Shown here: positions 25,638 through 34,892 of the stretch, in pieces | How the letters are laid out: each line of letters opens with the position of its first letter | Position numbering within the stretch: the stretch's first letter is position 1 | NCBI GenBank assembly: GCA_038318385.1 | Contig: JBBQCD010000009.1 | Coordinates: 31,408-95,407 of the forward strand | Direction: 5' to 3' | DNA length: 64,000 bases | DNA from: Schlegelella_A sp038318385 | GTDB lineage: Bacteria > Pseudomonadota > Gammaproteobacteria > Burkholderiales > Burkholderiaceae_C | Translations under genes and position numbers: made by a program | The notes under the pieces: generated by a model | Told to the model about the DNA's origin: nothing | Databases searched by the model: none | What the model saw: only the letters and a program-made list of their open reading frames with translations

Positions 25638-27116
25638 ATGGACATGAAAGCTTCACCCCTAGCCGCATTGAACGATGCCGGCCTCCTCAAGACCGATGCC
25701 CTGATCGACGGCACCTGGGTCGGTTCGAAGGCGCGCTTCGCGGTCGTCGATCCGGCCACCGGCGCCTCGCTCGCCGAAGTCGCCAACCTCGGCGCGACCG
25801 AGGCGAAGGCCGCCGTCGCTGCGGCCGCCAAGGCCTGGCCCGCATGGCGCGCCAAGACCGCGCTGGAGCGCGGCGCGATCCTGATGAAATGGTTCCAGCT
25901 GCTGCACCAGCACGCCGACGACCTGGCCCGCATCATGACCGCCGAGCAGGGCAAACCGCTGGCCGAGGCGCGCGGCGAGGTCACCTACGGGGCGAGCTTC
26001 ATCTCCTGGTTCGCCGAGGAGTCGCGCCGCGTCTACGGCGAGACCATCCCGACCACCGACGCCGGCAAGCGCTACCTGGTGCTCAAGCAACCCGTCGGCG
26101 TCTGCGCCGCGATCACGCCGTGGAATTTCCCGATCGCCATGATCACCCGCAAGGTCGCGCCGGCGCTGGCGGCCGGCTGCCCGGTCGTCATCAAGCCGGC
26201 GGAGCAGACGCCGCTGTCGGCGCTGGCCGTGGCCGAACTGGCGCAGCGCGCCGGCATGCCGCCCGGGGTGCTCAACGTGCTGACCGCCGACAGCGCGAAC
26301 TCGATCGCCATCGGCGAGGTGCTCTGCGCCAGCGACACGGTGCGGCACCTGTCGTTCACCGGCTCGACCGAAGTCGGCCGGATCCTGATGCGCCAGTGCG
26401 CGCCGACCATCAAGAAGCTCTCGCTCGAACTCGGCGGCAATGCCCCCTTCATCGTCTTCGACGACGCCGACATCGACAGCGCGGTCGAGGGCGCGATGAT
26501 CAGCAAGTACCGCAACGCCGGGCAGACCTGCGTCTGCGCGAACCGGCTCTACGTCCAGGACGGCGTCTACGACGCCTTCGTCGCCAAGCTGGCCGCCAAG
26601 GCCAAGGGCATCAAGGTCGGCAACGGCTTCGAGACTGGCATCACCCAGGGGCCGCTGATCGACGCGCCGGCGCTGGCCAAGGTCGAGGAGCACGTCGCCG
26701 ACGCGCTCGCCAAGGGCGCGAAGGTGCTGACCGGCGGGCGCCGTATCGGCAGCCAGTTCTACGAGCCGACCGTGCTGGCCGAGGCGACGAGCGAGATGCT
26801 GTGCGCGCGCGAGGAGACCTTCGGCCCGGTCGCCCCGGTCTTCCGCTTCAAGACCGAGGCCGAGGCCATCGAGATGGCCAACGCCACCGAGTTCGGTCTG
26901 GCGAGCTACTTCTACAGCCGGGACATCGGCCGGATCTTCCGTGTCGGCGAGGCGCTCGAGTACGGCATGGTCGGCGTCAACACCGGCCTGATCTCGACCT
27001 CGGAGGTGCCGTTCGGCGGGGTCAAGCAGTCTGGTCTGGGCCGCGAAGGCTCGCACCACGGCATCGACGACTACCTCGAGACCAAGTACCTCTGTCTCGG
27101 CGACATCCTGAAGTGA
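25638..27116 (+). CDS. gabD: NAD(P)-dependent succinate-semialdehyde dehydrogenase-like aldehyde dehydrogenase
   Basis: A 492-residue aldehyde dehydrogenase closest to the GabD class I succinate/glutarate-semialdehyde dehydrogenases. Visible motifs are the oxyanion segment ITPWNFPIAMITRK, the cofactor motif FTGSTEVG, the catalytic Glu in LELGGNAPFIVFDDAD and the catalytic Cys in AGQTCVCANR. The ATG at 25638 is chosen over the GTG at 25614 because CGGAGA lies 7 bases upstream. It is divergent from alaS and has no partner transaminase nearby, so the precise aldehyde is inferred from family only. Confidence 0.92.
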   Translation: MDMKASPLAALNDAGLLKTDALIDGTWVGSKARFAVVDPATGASLAEVANLGATEAKAAVAAAAKAWPAWRAKTALERGAILMKWFQLLHQHADDLARIMTAEQGKPLAEARGEVTYGASFISWFAEESRRVYGETIPTTDAGKRYLVLKQPVGVCAAITPWNFPIAMITRKVAPALAAGCPVVIKPAEQTPLSALAVAELAQRAGMPPGVLNVLTADSANSIAIGEVLCASDTVRHLSFTGSTEVGRILMRQCAPTIKKLSLELGGNAPFIVFDDADIDSAVEGAMISKYRNAGQTCVCANRLYVQDGVYDAFVAKLAAKAKGIKVGNGFETGITQGPLIDAPALAKVEEHVADALAKGAKVLTGGRRIGSQFYEPTVLAEATSEMLCAREETFGPVAPVFRFKTEAEAIEMANATEFGLASYFYSRDIGRIFRVGEALEYGMVGVNTGLISTSEVPFGGVKQSGLGREGSHHGIDDYLETKYLCLGDILK

Positions 27117-27120
27117 CGCG

Positions 27121-27141
27121 GGCGCCGCGCTGAGCGGCGCC
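27121..27141. terminator. GC-rich hairpin between convergent genes
   Basis: GGCGCCGC (27121-27128) and GCGGCGCC (27134-27141) form a perfect 8-bp stem with a 5-base loop, 4 bases after the gabD stop and before the convergent GGDEF gene end. No T-tract follows, so termination efficiency is uncertain. Confidence 0.5.
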
Positions 27142-27158
27142 AGGCCTGTCAGCCAGCC

Positions 27159-28082
27159 CTAGTCGTCGTTGGCGGCGTCGAGCGGCCGGGCCCCGCTCTC
27201 CTGGAAGTTCGCCATGCCGATACGACCTTGCGCAGGCTCGTCGAGCGCCATGCCGATCGCCTTGCGCAGCAGCCCGTCGGGGTCGCTGCCTTCTTCCGGA
27301 TAGAGCGCGACCCCAACCGCCACCGCGATGGCGACGCCGATGCCGCCGACGCTGAAGGGCTCCATCAGGACCTGGGCGAGCTTGCGGGCGACGCGCTCGG
27401 CATCGGCCGGCACCAGCATCGAGCCGAGCAGCACCGCGAACGACTCCTCGTCGAGCGCGGCGACGATGTCGCTGGCGCGGACGGCCGCACGCAGCCGCAC
27501 CGCGATCTTGCGGCGCAGCGCGTCGGCGGCATCGGTTCCGAGCCGCGATTGGGTCGTCGTGAAACCCTCGATCCGCAGCGCCAGCACCGCCATCGGCGCC
27601 GGCTCGCGCTCGCGCAACGCCAGCAGCTGGCTCAGGTGCTCGATCAGTTGCAGGCGATGCGGCAGGCCGGTCGCGAGGTCGGTCGAATAAGCCTTGCGCG
27701 AGGCCCGCTCGACGCGCTTGCGCTCGATCGCCGCGCGAACGCGGCGGCCGAGCACCGCGCCTTCGAGGTCGGCCGGCGACAGCACGTCCTCGGCGCCGCG
27801 CGCCAGCCACTGCAGGACGGCCGGCGGCGACTCGTCCGCATCGACGACGACGACCGCAGACGCCGCCCAGTCGGCCGGCGCGAAGGCCGTGTCGGGCGCA
27901 TCCACGGCGGCCGCTGCCACCAGGATCGCCTCGACCGGATCCGCGGGTGCGGGCTCGGTGTCATGGAGCACGAACGGCCCGAACGGCGATTCAGCGAAGT
28001 GCGCCCCGAGCAGGGCCGGAGCGACGCCGACGAGACGGATCCGCAGCAGCGCGCTCACCGGCACGTGATTCGGGCAGTGCAC
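27159..28082 (-). CDS. Degenerate GGDEF-domain protein
   Basis: A 307-residue protein. The first ~125 residues look like a diverged receiver-like fold (strand-turn patterns AILVAAAAVD and AVVVVDADES, ending in an RVRAAIERKRVER helix). The second half is a GGDEF-like cyclase domain with the signature TDLATGLPHRLQLIEHLSQL at its start. The catalytic loop reads ALDEESFAVLL instead of GG(D/E)EF, so both glycines are lost and c-di-GMP synthesis is unlikely. It may act as a nucleotide-binding or protein-interaction regulator. No EAL domain is attached. Confidence 0.82.
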   Translation of the reverse strand: MHCPNHVPVSALLRIRLVGVAPALLGAHFAESPFGPFVLHDTEPAPADPVEAILVAAAAVDAPDTAFAPADWAASAVVVVDADESPPAVLQWLARGAEDVLSPADLEGAVLGRRVRAAIERKRVERASRKAYSTDLATGLPHRLQLIEHLSQLLALREREPAPMAVLALRIEGFTTTQSRLGTDAADALRRKIAVRLRAAVRASDIVAALDEESFAVLLGSMLVPADAERVARKLAQVLMEPFSVGGIGVAIAVAVGVALYPEEGSDPDGLLRKAIGMALDEPAQGRIGMANFQESGARPLDAANDD

Positions 28083-28199
28083 CCGAAAGCGAGACGAACG
28101 GACGGTGCGGACAGGCGTGGAAGCATCCGGCCATCATAGGCGCCGCGCCACCGCCCCCTGCCCCGGGTCATCGCCATGGCGACGAGGCCTCGCAAGCGA

Positions 28200-31100
28200 T
28201 CAGCGAGGCTCTGCCGGAGTGACCGCCGCCGGATCCGAGGGCGCCGGATGGGCTCGGTGCCGGAACAGCCGCTGGAAGCGCTGCACGCCATCGTCCACGA
28301 AGGTGAAGACGACAGGAATGACCAGCAGGCTGAGGAAGGTGGAGGTGATCAGCCCGCCGATGACGACGATGGCCATCGGCGCCCGAAAGCTCGGATCGTT
28401 GCCGATGCCGAGCGCGATCGGCATCATCCCCGCGCCCATCGCGATCGTCGTCATGACGATCGGCCGGGCGCGCTTGTGGCAGGCGTCGAGCAGCGCCTCC
28501 ATGCGCGTCATGCCGCGGTCGCGCCGCGCCATGATCGCGTACTCCACCAGCAGGATCGAGTTCTTCGTGGCGATGCCCATCAGCATGATCAGCCCGATCA
28601 TCGACGGCATCGACAGGGCCGTTCCGGTCAGGAAGAGCGCAAGGAACGCACCTGGGATCGACAGCACGAGCGCGACGAGGATCGTCACCGGCTGGACGAA
28701 ATCCTTGAACAGCAGCACCAGGACGATGTAGATACAGGCCACGCCCGTCAGCATCGCCAGGCCGAAGCTCGCGAACAGCTCGCCCATCGCCTCGGCGTCG
28801 CCGACGGTCGTCTGCGCCACCCCAGGCGGCAGGTTGCGCAGGCTCGGCAGGGCCAGCGCCCGCTTCTCGACCTCGCCGAGCGGCTGCTGGTTCAGCTCGA
28901 TCTCGAAGTTGATGTTGCGCAGACGGTCGTAGCGATCGATCTGCGCCGGTCCGCTGGCGATCTGCAGGGTGGCGACGTTGCCGAGCATCACCGGCCCGTG
29001 GGCACCGGGCACCGACAGCCGCGACAGCAAGTCGAGGTCGGTGCGGGCCGAGGGCGCGAGCTTGACGACGACTGGCACCTGGCGGCGCGACAGGTTGAGT
29101 TTCGCCAGGCCCTGGTCGTAGTCGCCCGAGGTCGCGATTCGCAAGGTGTCGGCGATCGCAGCCGTCGTCACGCCGAGGTCCGCGGCGCGGGCGAAGTCGG
29201 GGCGGATGACGAGTTCCGGGCGGATCAGGCTGGACGTCGAGACGACGTTGCCGATCCCGGGAATCGTCCGCAGGTCGCGCTCGACGCGGCGCGCATGTTC
29301 GGCCAGCACCCGGCCGTCCTCGCCGGCCAGCACCAGGACGTACTTCTCGCTCGAGCCGCCGAAGCCGACCTTGACGCGCGCTCCCGGCAGCGCCGTCAGC
29401 GCCTCGCGCAACTCGCCCTCCACGGTCTGCTTGCGCACCCCGTGGCGCTCGCCGCGCGGCGTCATGTTGATGGTCAGGGTCGCCTTGCGGACCTCGGGCG
29501 AGCCACCCGGCGCGAACGGATCGGCACCGGTGTTGCCGCCACCGACCGCGGTGTAGACCAGCTTGACGTTCGGGTTCTTCTGGACGATGCGGCGCGCCGC
29601 CTCGGCCGTGGCCAGCGTGTCCTCGAAGGTCGCACCCGGCGGCAGCGAGATCGCCACCTGGGTCTGCGACAGGTCGTCCGGCGGAATGAAGCCGGTCGGC
29701 AACAGCGGCACCAGCGCGAGCGCGCCGACGAAGAACAGCGTGGCGCCGATCGTCGTCAGGATCCGGTGGCGCAGGCAGGCCTCGACCCAGCGCATGTAGA
29801 CGCCGAGCCAGCGCCCCTCGCGATGCTCGCCCTTGGGAGGCTTGAGAACGTACGCCGACATCATCGGCGTCAGCAGGCGCGCCACGACCAGCGAGATGAA
29901 GACGGCGATCGCCGCGGTCCAGCCGAACTGCACGAAGAACTTGCCCGGCACGCCGCTCATGAACGCGGTCGGCAGGAACACGGCGATCAGGGTGAAGGTG
30001 GTCGCAATCACCGCCAGGCCGATCTCGTCGGCCGCTTCCATCGCCGCCTGGAACGGCGTCTTGCCCATGCGCAGATGCCGCATGATGTTCTCGATCTCGA
30101 CGATGGCGTCGTCGACCAGGATCCCGACCACCAGCGACAGCGCCAGCAGCGTCACCGCGTTGAGCGTGAAGCCGAGCAGCGACATCAGCCAGAAGGCCGG
30201 GATCACCGACAGGGGCAGCGCCGTGGTCGCGACCAGCGTCGCGCGCCAATCGCGCAGGAACAGGAACACCACCAGCACCGCCAGCGCCGCGCCCTCGAAC
30301 AGCAGCGCCATCGAGCCGTCGTAGTTCTCCTGCACCGGGTCGACGAAGTTGAACGCCTCGACCACGCTGATCTCGGGATGGGCGGCCTTCAGCACCTCGA
30401 GCTGATGGCGCACGCCGGCCGCGACCTCGGTCTCGCCGGCGCCCTTGGTGCGCACGATCTCGAAGCCGACCACCGGCTTGCCGTTCAGGAGCGCCGTCGA
30501 GCGCCGTTCGGCGACGCCGTCCGTCACCTTGGCGACCTCGTCCAGGCGCAGCCGGCGCCCGTCGCCCAGGGCGATCTCGAGCCGCGCCAGTTCGGCCGCC
30601 GACTGCACCGTGCCGATGGTGCGCACCGACTGCTCGGCACCGCCGAGGTCCGTGCGGCCCCCCGAGCCTTCGCGCTGGGTCTGCAGCAACTGGCGCGAGA
30701 TCTCTGCGGCGGTCGCGTTCAGCGCCTGCAGCCGCGCCGGGTCGAGCTCGACCTTGACCTCGCGGGAGACGCCGCCGACCCGCGTCACCGCGCCGACGCC
30801 GCGCACCGACAGCAGGCTGCGGGTGACGACGTCGTCGACGAACCACGACAGCGCCTCGTCGTCCATCCGGCTGGAGGCGACCGTGTAGGTGAGGATCGGC
30901 GAGCCCGCGAGATCGACCTTCGAGATGATCGGGTCGCGCAGGTCGGACGGCAAGTCCGAGCGGATCCGGGCGACCGCGTCGCGGACGTCGTCGAGCGCCT
31001 CCTGCGTCGGCTTCTCGAGGCGGAATTCGACCGTCGTGATCGAGCTGCCGTCCTGAACCGTGGTGTAGATGTGCTTGACGCCCTGCAGCGTCGCGATCGA

Positions 31101-31313
31101 GTTCTCGATCTTGCGGGCGACGTCGGTCTCGAGCTGTGCCGGCGAGGCGCCCGGCAGCGCGGCGGTGACGGTGACCGTCGGCAGGTCGATGTCGGGAAAG
31201 TTCTGGATCTTCATCGCCCGGAAGCTCATCAGGCCGACGATCGTCAGCATGATGAACAGCAGCACCCCGGGGATGGGGTTGCGGATCGACCAGGAGGAAA
31301 CGTTGACGGCCAT
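28200..31313 (-). CDS. RND multidrug efflux permease (HAE1 family)
   Basis: A 1037-residue RND permease, complete. It starts MAVNVSSWSIRNPIPGVLLF and has the TM4 motif GILVDDAIVEIENIMRH with both aspartates. Two large periplasmic loops and a TM10-12 segment LIMLMGIATKNSILLVEYAI are present. The frame is open to 31853, but the ATG at 31313, 9 bases after the adaptor stop and with AGGAA before it, begins exactly at the family N-terminus. It is the last gene of an OMF-adaptor-permease operon. Only moderately similar in feel to the pump at 9250-12384; substrate unknown. Confidence 0.92.
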   Translation of the reverse strand: MAVNVSSWSIRNPIPGVLLFIMLTIVGLMSFRAMKIQNFPDIDLPTVTVTAALPGASPAQLETDVARKIENSIATLQGVKHIYTTVQDGSSITTVEFRLEKPTQEALDDVRDAVARIRSDLPSDLRDPIISKVDLAGSPILTYTVASSRMDDEALSWFVDDVVTRSLLSVRGVGAVTRVGGVSREVKVELDPARLQALNATAAEISRQLLQTQREGSGGRTDLGGAEQSVRTIGTVQSAAELARLEIALGDGRRLRLDEVAKVTDGVAERRSTALLNGKPVVGFEIVRTKGAGETEVAAGVRHQLEVLKAAHPEISVVEAFNFVDPVQENYDGSMALLFEGAALAVLVVFLFLRDWRATLVATTALPLSVIPAFWLMSLLGFTLNAVTLLALSLVVGILVDDAIVEIENIMRHLRMGKTPFQAAMEAADEIGLAVIATTFTLIAVFLPTAFMSGVPGKFFVQFGWTAAIAVFISLVVARLLTPMMSAYVLKPPKGEHREGRWLGVYMRWVEACLRHRILTTIGATLFFVGALALVPLLPTGFIPPDDLSQTQVAISLPPGATFEDTLATAEAARRIVQKNPNVKLVYTAVGGGNTGADPFAPGGSPEVRKATLTINMTPRGERHGVRKQTVEGELREALTALPGARVKVGFGGSSEKYVLVLAGEDGRVLAEHARRVERDLRTIPGIGNVVSTSSLIRPELVIRPDFARAADLGVTTAAIADTLRIATSGDYDQGLAKLNLSRRQVPVVVKLAPSARTDLDLLSRLSVPGAHGPVMLGNVATLQIASGPAQIDRYDRLRNINFEIELNQQPLGEVEKRALALPSLRNLPPGVAQTTVGDAEAMGELFASFGLAMLTGVACIYIVLVLLFKDFVQPVTILVALVLSIPGAFLALFLTGTALSMPSMIGLIMLMGIATKNSILLVEYAIMARRDRGMTRMEALLDACHKRARPIVMTTIAMGAGMMPIALGIGNDPSFRAPMAIVVIGGLITSTFLSLLVIPVVFTFVDDGVQRFQRLFRHRAHPAPSDPAAVTPAEPR

Positions 31314-31321
31314 GCCGGTTC

Positions 31322-32524
31322 CTAGGGCCGGCTGGCCGCGGTTGTCGGCCGCGCCGTCGCGATGGCCGGCGCGACGGCAGGCGCGGAAGCCGCGCCGGCG
31401 CCAGGCGGCGGCTCGACGATGCGCACGGTGTCGCCGTCGGCGAGGAAGCCACCACCGGCGAGGACCACGCGCGCATCCGCGTCGAGCCCACCCTTGATCT
31501 CGACCCGATCGCCGACGCGACGCCCGATGGCGACCTTGGTCTCGATCACCTTCTGCTCGGGGCCGATGCGAAACACGTAGCTGAAGCCGTCGCGCAACAG
31601 CACGGCGCTCTGCGGCAGGGTCAGCCCGGTCGAGGAGCCGACCTCGAACATGCCGGTCGCGAACATGCCGGCACGCGCCGGCCCGGGTTGCGGCAGGTCG
31701 ACATAGACGATGCCGTTGCGGGTCTGCGGATCGACGGTCGGCGCCACCACCCGGACCTTGCCCGACACCGCATTGCCGTCGGCCAGCGTGAGCGTCGCGC
31801 CCATGCCCGCCTTCAGACGCCCGAGGTCGGCCGAAGGGACCTGCGCGCGCCATTCCAGGCGACCCTGGCGGATCATGCGAAAGAGCTCCTGGCCGGCCGG
31901 CAGCACCGCCCCAACGGTGGCGCTGCGCGCCGAGATCACGCCGTTGTCGGGCGCCAGCACCGCCGTCTGGGCGACGCGCAACTGGCGCGCGCGCAGCGCT
32001 GCGCGCTGGGCGTCGAGGCGCGCGCGCGCGGTGCGCTCGGCGGTGACGTACTGATTGATCGTCGCCTCGCTGAGCGCGCCGGTGGAATTCAGGCTCTTGG
32101 CGCGCTCGGCGTTCGCGGACGCCTCGGCCAGCGTCGCCTCGGCCTCGACGACGGCGGCGCGCGCCTGGGAGAGGTCGACTTCCATCGACTCCGGAGCGAA
32201 CGTCGCCAGGGTCTGGCCGCGTCGGACGACGTCACCCACGTTGACGCGCACCGACGCCAGCCGCAGGCCGTTGGCTTCGGTGCCGATGCTCGCCTCCTGC
32301 CAGGCGGCGATGTTGCCGTTGGCATCGACGCGCTGCGGCAGCGTCGCCTGTGTCGGTCGCGTGACGACGACGCTGAGCGCGGGCGCCGCGGGCGCGCCCT
32401 TCTTGTCGTCGGCGGCGCCGGCGGCGAACGCTGCAGCGACCGCCAGGGTGACGACGAGCGCAGCGGCAGCGCCGAGCGCGATGGCGACGCGGGAGGAGGA
32501 GGTCTTCATGGCAGCGAAGGTCAT
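31322..32524 (-). CDS. RND periplasmic adaptor subunit
   Basis: A 400-residue membrane fusion protein. The N-terminus has a basic segment and a hydrophobic signal anchor (VAIALGAAAALVVTLAVAAA). The lipoyl half includes EASIGTEANGLRLASVRVNV and the second half AVLAPDNGVISARSATVG; an alpha hairpin lies between them at about residues 115-190. The beta-barrel region includes VDPQTRNGIVYVDLP. The tail is Pro/Ala/Thr-rich. The start overlaps the NodT gene stop (ATGA); an internal ATG 15 bases on is an alternative. Confidence 0.91.
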   Translation of the reverse strand: MTFAAMKTSSSRVAIALGAAAALVVTLAVAAAFAAGAADDKKGAPAAPALSVVVTRPTQATLPQRVDANGNIAAWQEASIGTEANGLRLASVRVNVGDVVRRGQTLATFAPESMEVDLSQARAAVVEAEATLAEASANAERAKSLNSTGALSEATINQYVTAERTARARLDAQRAALRARQLRVAQTAVLAPDNGVISARSATVGAVLPAGQELFRMIRQGRLEWRAQVPSADLGRLKAGMGATLTLADGNAVSGKVRVVAPTVDPQTRNGIVYVDLPQPGPARAGMFATGMFEVGSSTGLTLPQSAVLLRDGFSYVFRIGPEQKVIETKVAIGRRVGDRVEIKGGLDADARVVLAGGGFLADGDTVRIVEPPPGAGAASAPAVAPAIATARPTTAASRP

Positions 32525-33969
32525 CGGAGATGGAGCGCGGTGGCGTTTCCGGAGGCCGGATCGGGTTCGATGCGTTGCCAGCCGCCGCCGAGTGCGCGAT
32601 GCAGGGCGATCCAGGCGGCGATGCGTTCGCGCTGGAGGTCGATCAGGGCGTTCTGCGCCGCGAAAGCGCTGCGCCGGGCTTCCTCGAGCTCGAACAAGGT
32701 GCCGAAGCCGCTGCGGTAGCGCGCATCCGCGGCGCGCAGCGCAACCTCGAAATCACCGGCGGCAGCTTGTGCATCGACGATCCGTTCGGCGCTGCCCTGC
32801 AGGTTGACGAGGGCGCTTTCGACTTCGCGGATCGCCGTGCGCAGCGTGGCCGCGTAGGCACTCGCCGAGGCGTCGTACGCGGCCCGCGCCGCGACGACAT
32901 TGGCGCGGCGCGTGCCGGCGTCGAAGATCGGCAGCGTGACGGCCAACGGCCCGAGATTCCAGACCGCGCCGCTGACCGGCCCGGCGCCGAAATCGACCCG
33001 ACCGACACCGATGCTTCCGGCCAGGCTGACACGGGGAAAGCGCTCGGCGCGGGCGCGTTCCACATCGGCACTGGCGGCGACGAGATCGCGCTCGCGGGCG
33101 CGCACGTCCGGGCGCTGCGCCAGCGCGGCCGCAGGCACGCTCAATACCACCAGCGCCGCCGGGACCGGCAGGCGTGCCGTCGCCGGCGCCAGCAGCTCGC
33201 GCAACGGGTCTTCCGCCAGACCCGTCAAGGCGACCAGCGCCTTGACGCCCTGCTCGCATTGCTCGGCCTGCTGCTTCGCGCCGACCCGCACCTGCGCCGC
33301 GCTGGCGCGCGCCAGGGCGGCATTCGCCGGCGACTCGAAGCCGGCCCGGCTGCTGAGATCCGTCAGGCGCGAACTCTCGGCACGCGACCCGGCTTCGAGC
33401 CGAGCCTGCACGACGCGCGCCTGGCAGGCGCGCAGACCGAGATAGCTGTCGGCGGTCTCGGCGGCGAGCGCGACGCGCGCGTCGGCCGCGCTGGCCTCGG
33501 CGCCCGCCAGGCGCGCATCGGCAGCGTCCTGCGCGGCACGGTTGCGGCCGAAGACATCGAGCTCCCAGCCGGCGCGCGCGGCCACGACGAGCGAGGTTGC
33601 CGCGGGAAGGCTGATGTCCTGGCGGCCGCGGGACGCGCTGGCTTCGGCATCGAGCGACGGCAGGCGTGCGGCCACTGCCGCCGTCCGCGTCGCCCGTGCC
33701 TGCTCGATCCTCGCCGCCGCTGCAGCGACGGTGGGGCTGACGGCTTCGGCAGCAGCGATGAGGCGCGGCACGAGCGGATCGTCGAAGCCGGCCCACCAGG
33801 CGTTGGCCGACTGCCCAACAGGCGCATCGGCTGGCGGCGGCAGTGTCGCGTGCCAGCGCGACGGCACGGCGGCGATGCTGGCAACGTCGGCGGCGGGCGG
33901 CAGCTGCACGCAACCGGTGAGCGTCGCGAGCAGGACCGAGGCGAGCCGGGTCCCGACGCGCCCCGTCAC
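32521..33969 (-). CDS. Outer-membrane efflux lipoprotein, NodT family
   Basis: A 482-residue TolC-like channel lipoprotein that completes the tripartite pump with the two downstream genes. Within a longer open frame, the GTG at 33969 is chosen since GAGG lies about 12 bases upstream and it yields a lipoprotein signal with lipobox LTGC. Two duplicated outer-membrane efflux repeats are visible, each with long helices (e.g. ARIEQARATRTAAVAARLPS; the second near RERDLVAASADVERARAERF), and the NodT motif GWELDVFGRNRAA. It leads the operon; no regulator gene adjoins it. Confidence 0.9.
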   Translation of the reverse strand: MTGRVGTRLASVLLATLTGCVQLPPAADVASIAAVPSRWHATLPPPADAPVGQSANAWWAGFDDPLVPRLIAAAEAVSPTVAAAAARIEQARATRTAAVAARLPSLDAEASASRGRQDISLPAATSLVVAARAGWELDVFGRNRAAQDAADARLAGAEASAADARVALAAETADSYLGLRACQARVVQARLEAGSRAESSRLTDLSSRAGFESPANAALARASAAQVRVGAKQQAEQCEQGVKALVALTGLAEDPLRELLAPATARLPVPAALVVLSVPAAALAQRPDVRARERDLVAASADVERARAERFPRVSLAGSIGVGRVDFGAGPVSGAVWNLGPLAVTLPIFDAGTRRANVVAARAAYDASASAYAATLRTAIREVESALVNLQGSAERIVDAQAAAGDFEVALRAADARYRSGFGTLFELEEARRSAFAAQNALIDLQRERIAAWIALHRALGGGWQRIEPDPASGNATALHLR

Positions 33970-34223
33970 GACGGCATCCTCGGTCTCGCGAGGCAGTTCC
34001 TTTCGAGGAAGGTGCCCGAACAGTCGCCGGGTCTTCCTCGCCCGCAAGCGGGAAATAAGCGTGCGATCGACATCAGGGACGCAATGGAAGTGCAGGTTGC
34101 GGGCCGAGGAGCTCGGCGCGACACACAAGCAGTTGATCGGGCCGCGACCGCCGATGGTGGTCGGGTTTGCGACGTGGGAATCTGCTCGAATGCCTTTCGA
34201 CCGGCTTCAGGCTTTCCCGGGAC

Positions 34224-34892
34224 TTATCCTGCCAATGGTACCGGAGGTTGGCGGCCGGACGGCTCGCAGGCGTCGTCTGCCAGGCGTCCGAGGTACGTGC
34301 GGGCGTCGTCGTGGCGTAGCAGTGCGTCGAGGGACGGTTCGAACCTGATCCGGCCGTTGTTGACGAACATGAACCGCTCGCAGGTGCTGCGCAGGATCTC
34401 GACGTGGTAAGGCTCGGTCGGATGCAGGCAGAGGAAGACCAGGCGGCGACGCTCGCGCAGCTTCGCGAAGAAGTCGAGCATGAAGCCGATGTAGCCGTCC
34501 TGCGTGTTGAACTGGGGCTCGTCGAACAGGTGCACGAGGGGTGTCTCCGCGACGGCCCGCGCCATCAGCGCCTCCGGCCGTGTGCGCCGGAACGCGCGAA
34601 CCTGGTACGACTGGTGGTAATGGATGGCCATGCGGTCACGCTCGCCGTAGCGCACCGCATGTATGTCCTGCCCGTCGATGAGCACGCGACCCGAGCTGGG
34701 CGCGTTGCTGCCCGTGATCAGCTCGAACAACGTCGTCTTTCCGGAGCCGTTCGGCCCCATGACGCCGACGATACCTGGTGACGTGATCTCGAAATCGGCC
34801 GCCAGCGAGAACGTGACCTGGGGGCGCAGACGCCCGCGGGTGTAGCGCTTTTCCAGCCGCTCGACGCGCAGCAGCGGCGGGCTCGTCGTCAT
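34224..34892 (-). CDS. Atypical ABC-type ATPase lacking the signature motif
   Basis: A 222-residue ATPase downstream of livF, with a 4-base start/stop overlap. It has a normal Walker A (GPNGSGKTT), a Q-loop-like YHQSYQV, Walker B followed by Glu (LVHLFDEPQ) and an H-loop His (FLCLHP). The segment between the Q-loop and Walker B is much shorter than in ordinary ABC proteins, and the LSGGQ signature is missing altogether. It cannot form a canonical nucleotide sandwich on its own. A regulatory or accessory ATPase of the neighbouring transporter is possible. No recognised family name. Confidence 0.75.
   Translation of the reverse strand: MTTSPPLLRVERLEKRYTRGRLRPQVTFSLAADFEITSPGIVGVMGPNGSGKTTLFELITGSNAPSSGRVLIDGQDIHAVRYGERDRMAIHYHQSYQVRAFRRTRPEALMARAVAETPLVHLFDEPQFNTQDGYIGFMLDFFAKLRERRRLVFLCLHPTEPYHVEILRSTCERFMFVNNGRIRFEPSLDALLRHDDARTYLGRLADDACEPSGRQPPVPLAG

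Noticed and set aside
28187..28209. 7-bp hairpin GCCTCGC/GCGAGGC at the end of the RND gene as a terminator
   Set aside because: It overlaps the stop codon, has a 9-base loop and no T-run; not enough support.
28176..31325. 1049-codon open frame antisense to the second RND pump
   Set aside because: Same kind of shadow frame as above.
31314..31853. 180-codon N-terminal extension of the RND permease
   Set aside because: It overlaps the adaptor gene in another frame and lacks any RND similarity; the family start MAVNVSSW at 31313 is better.
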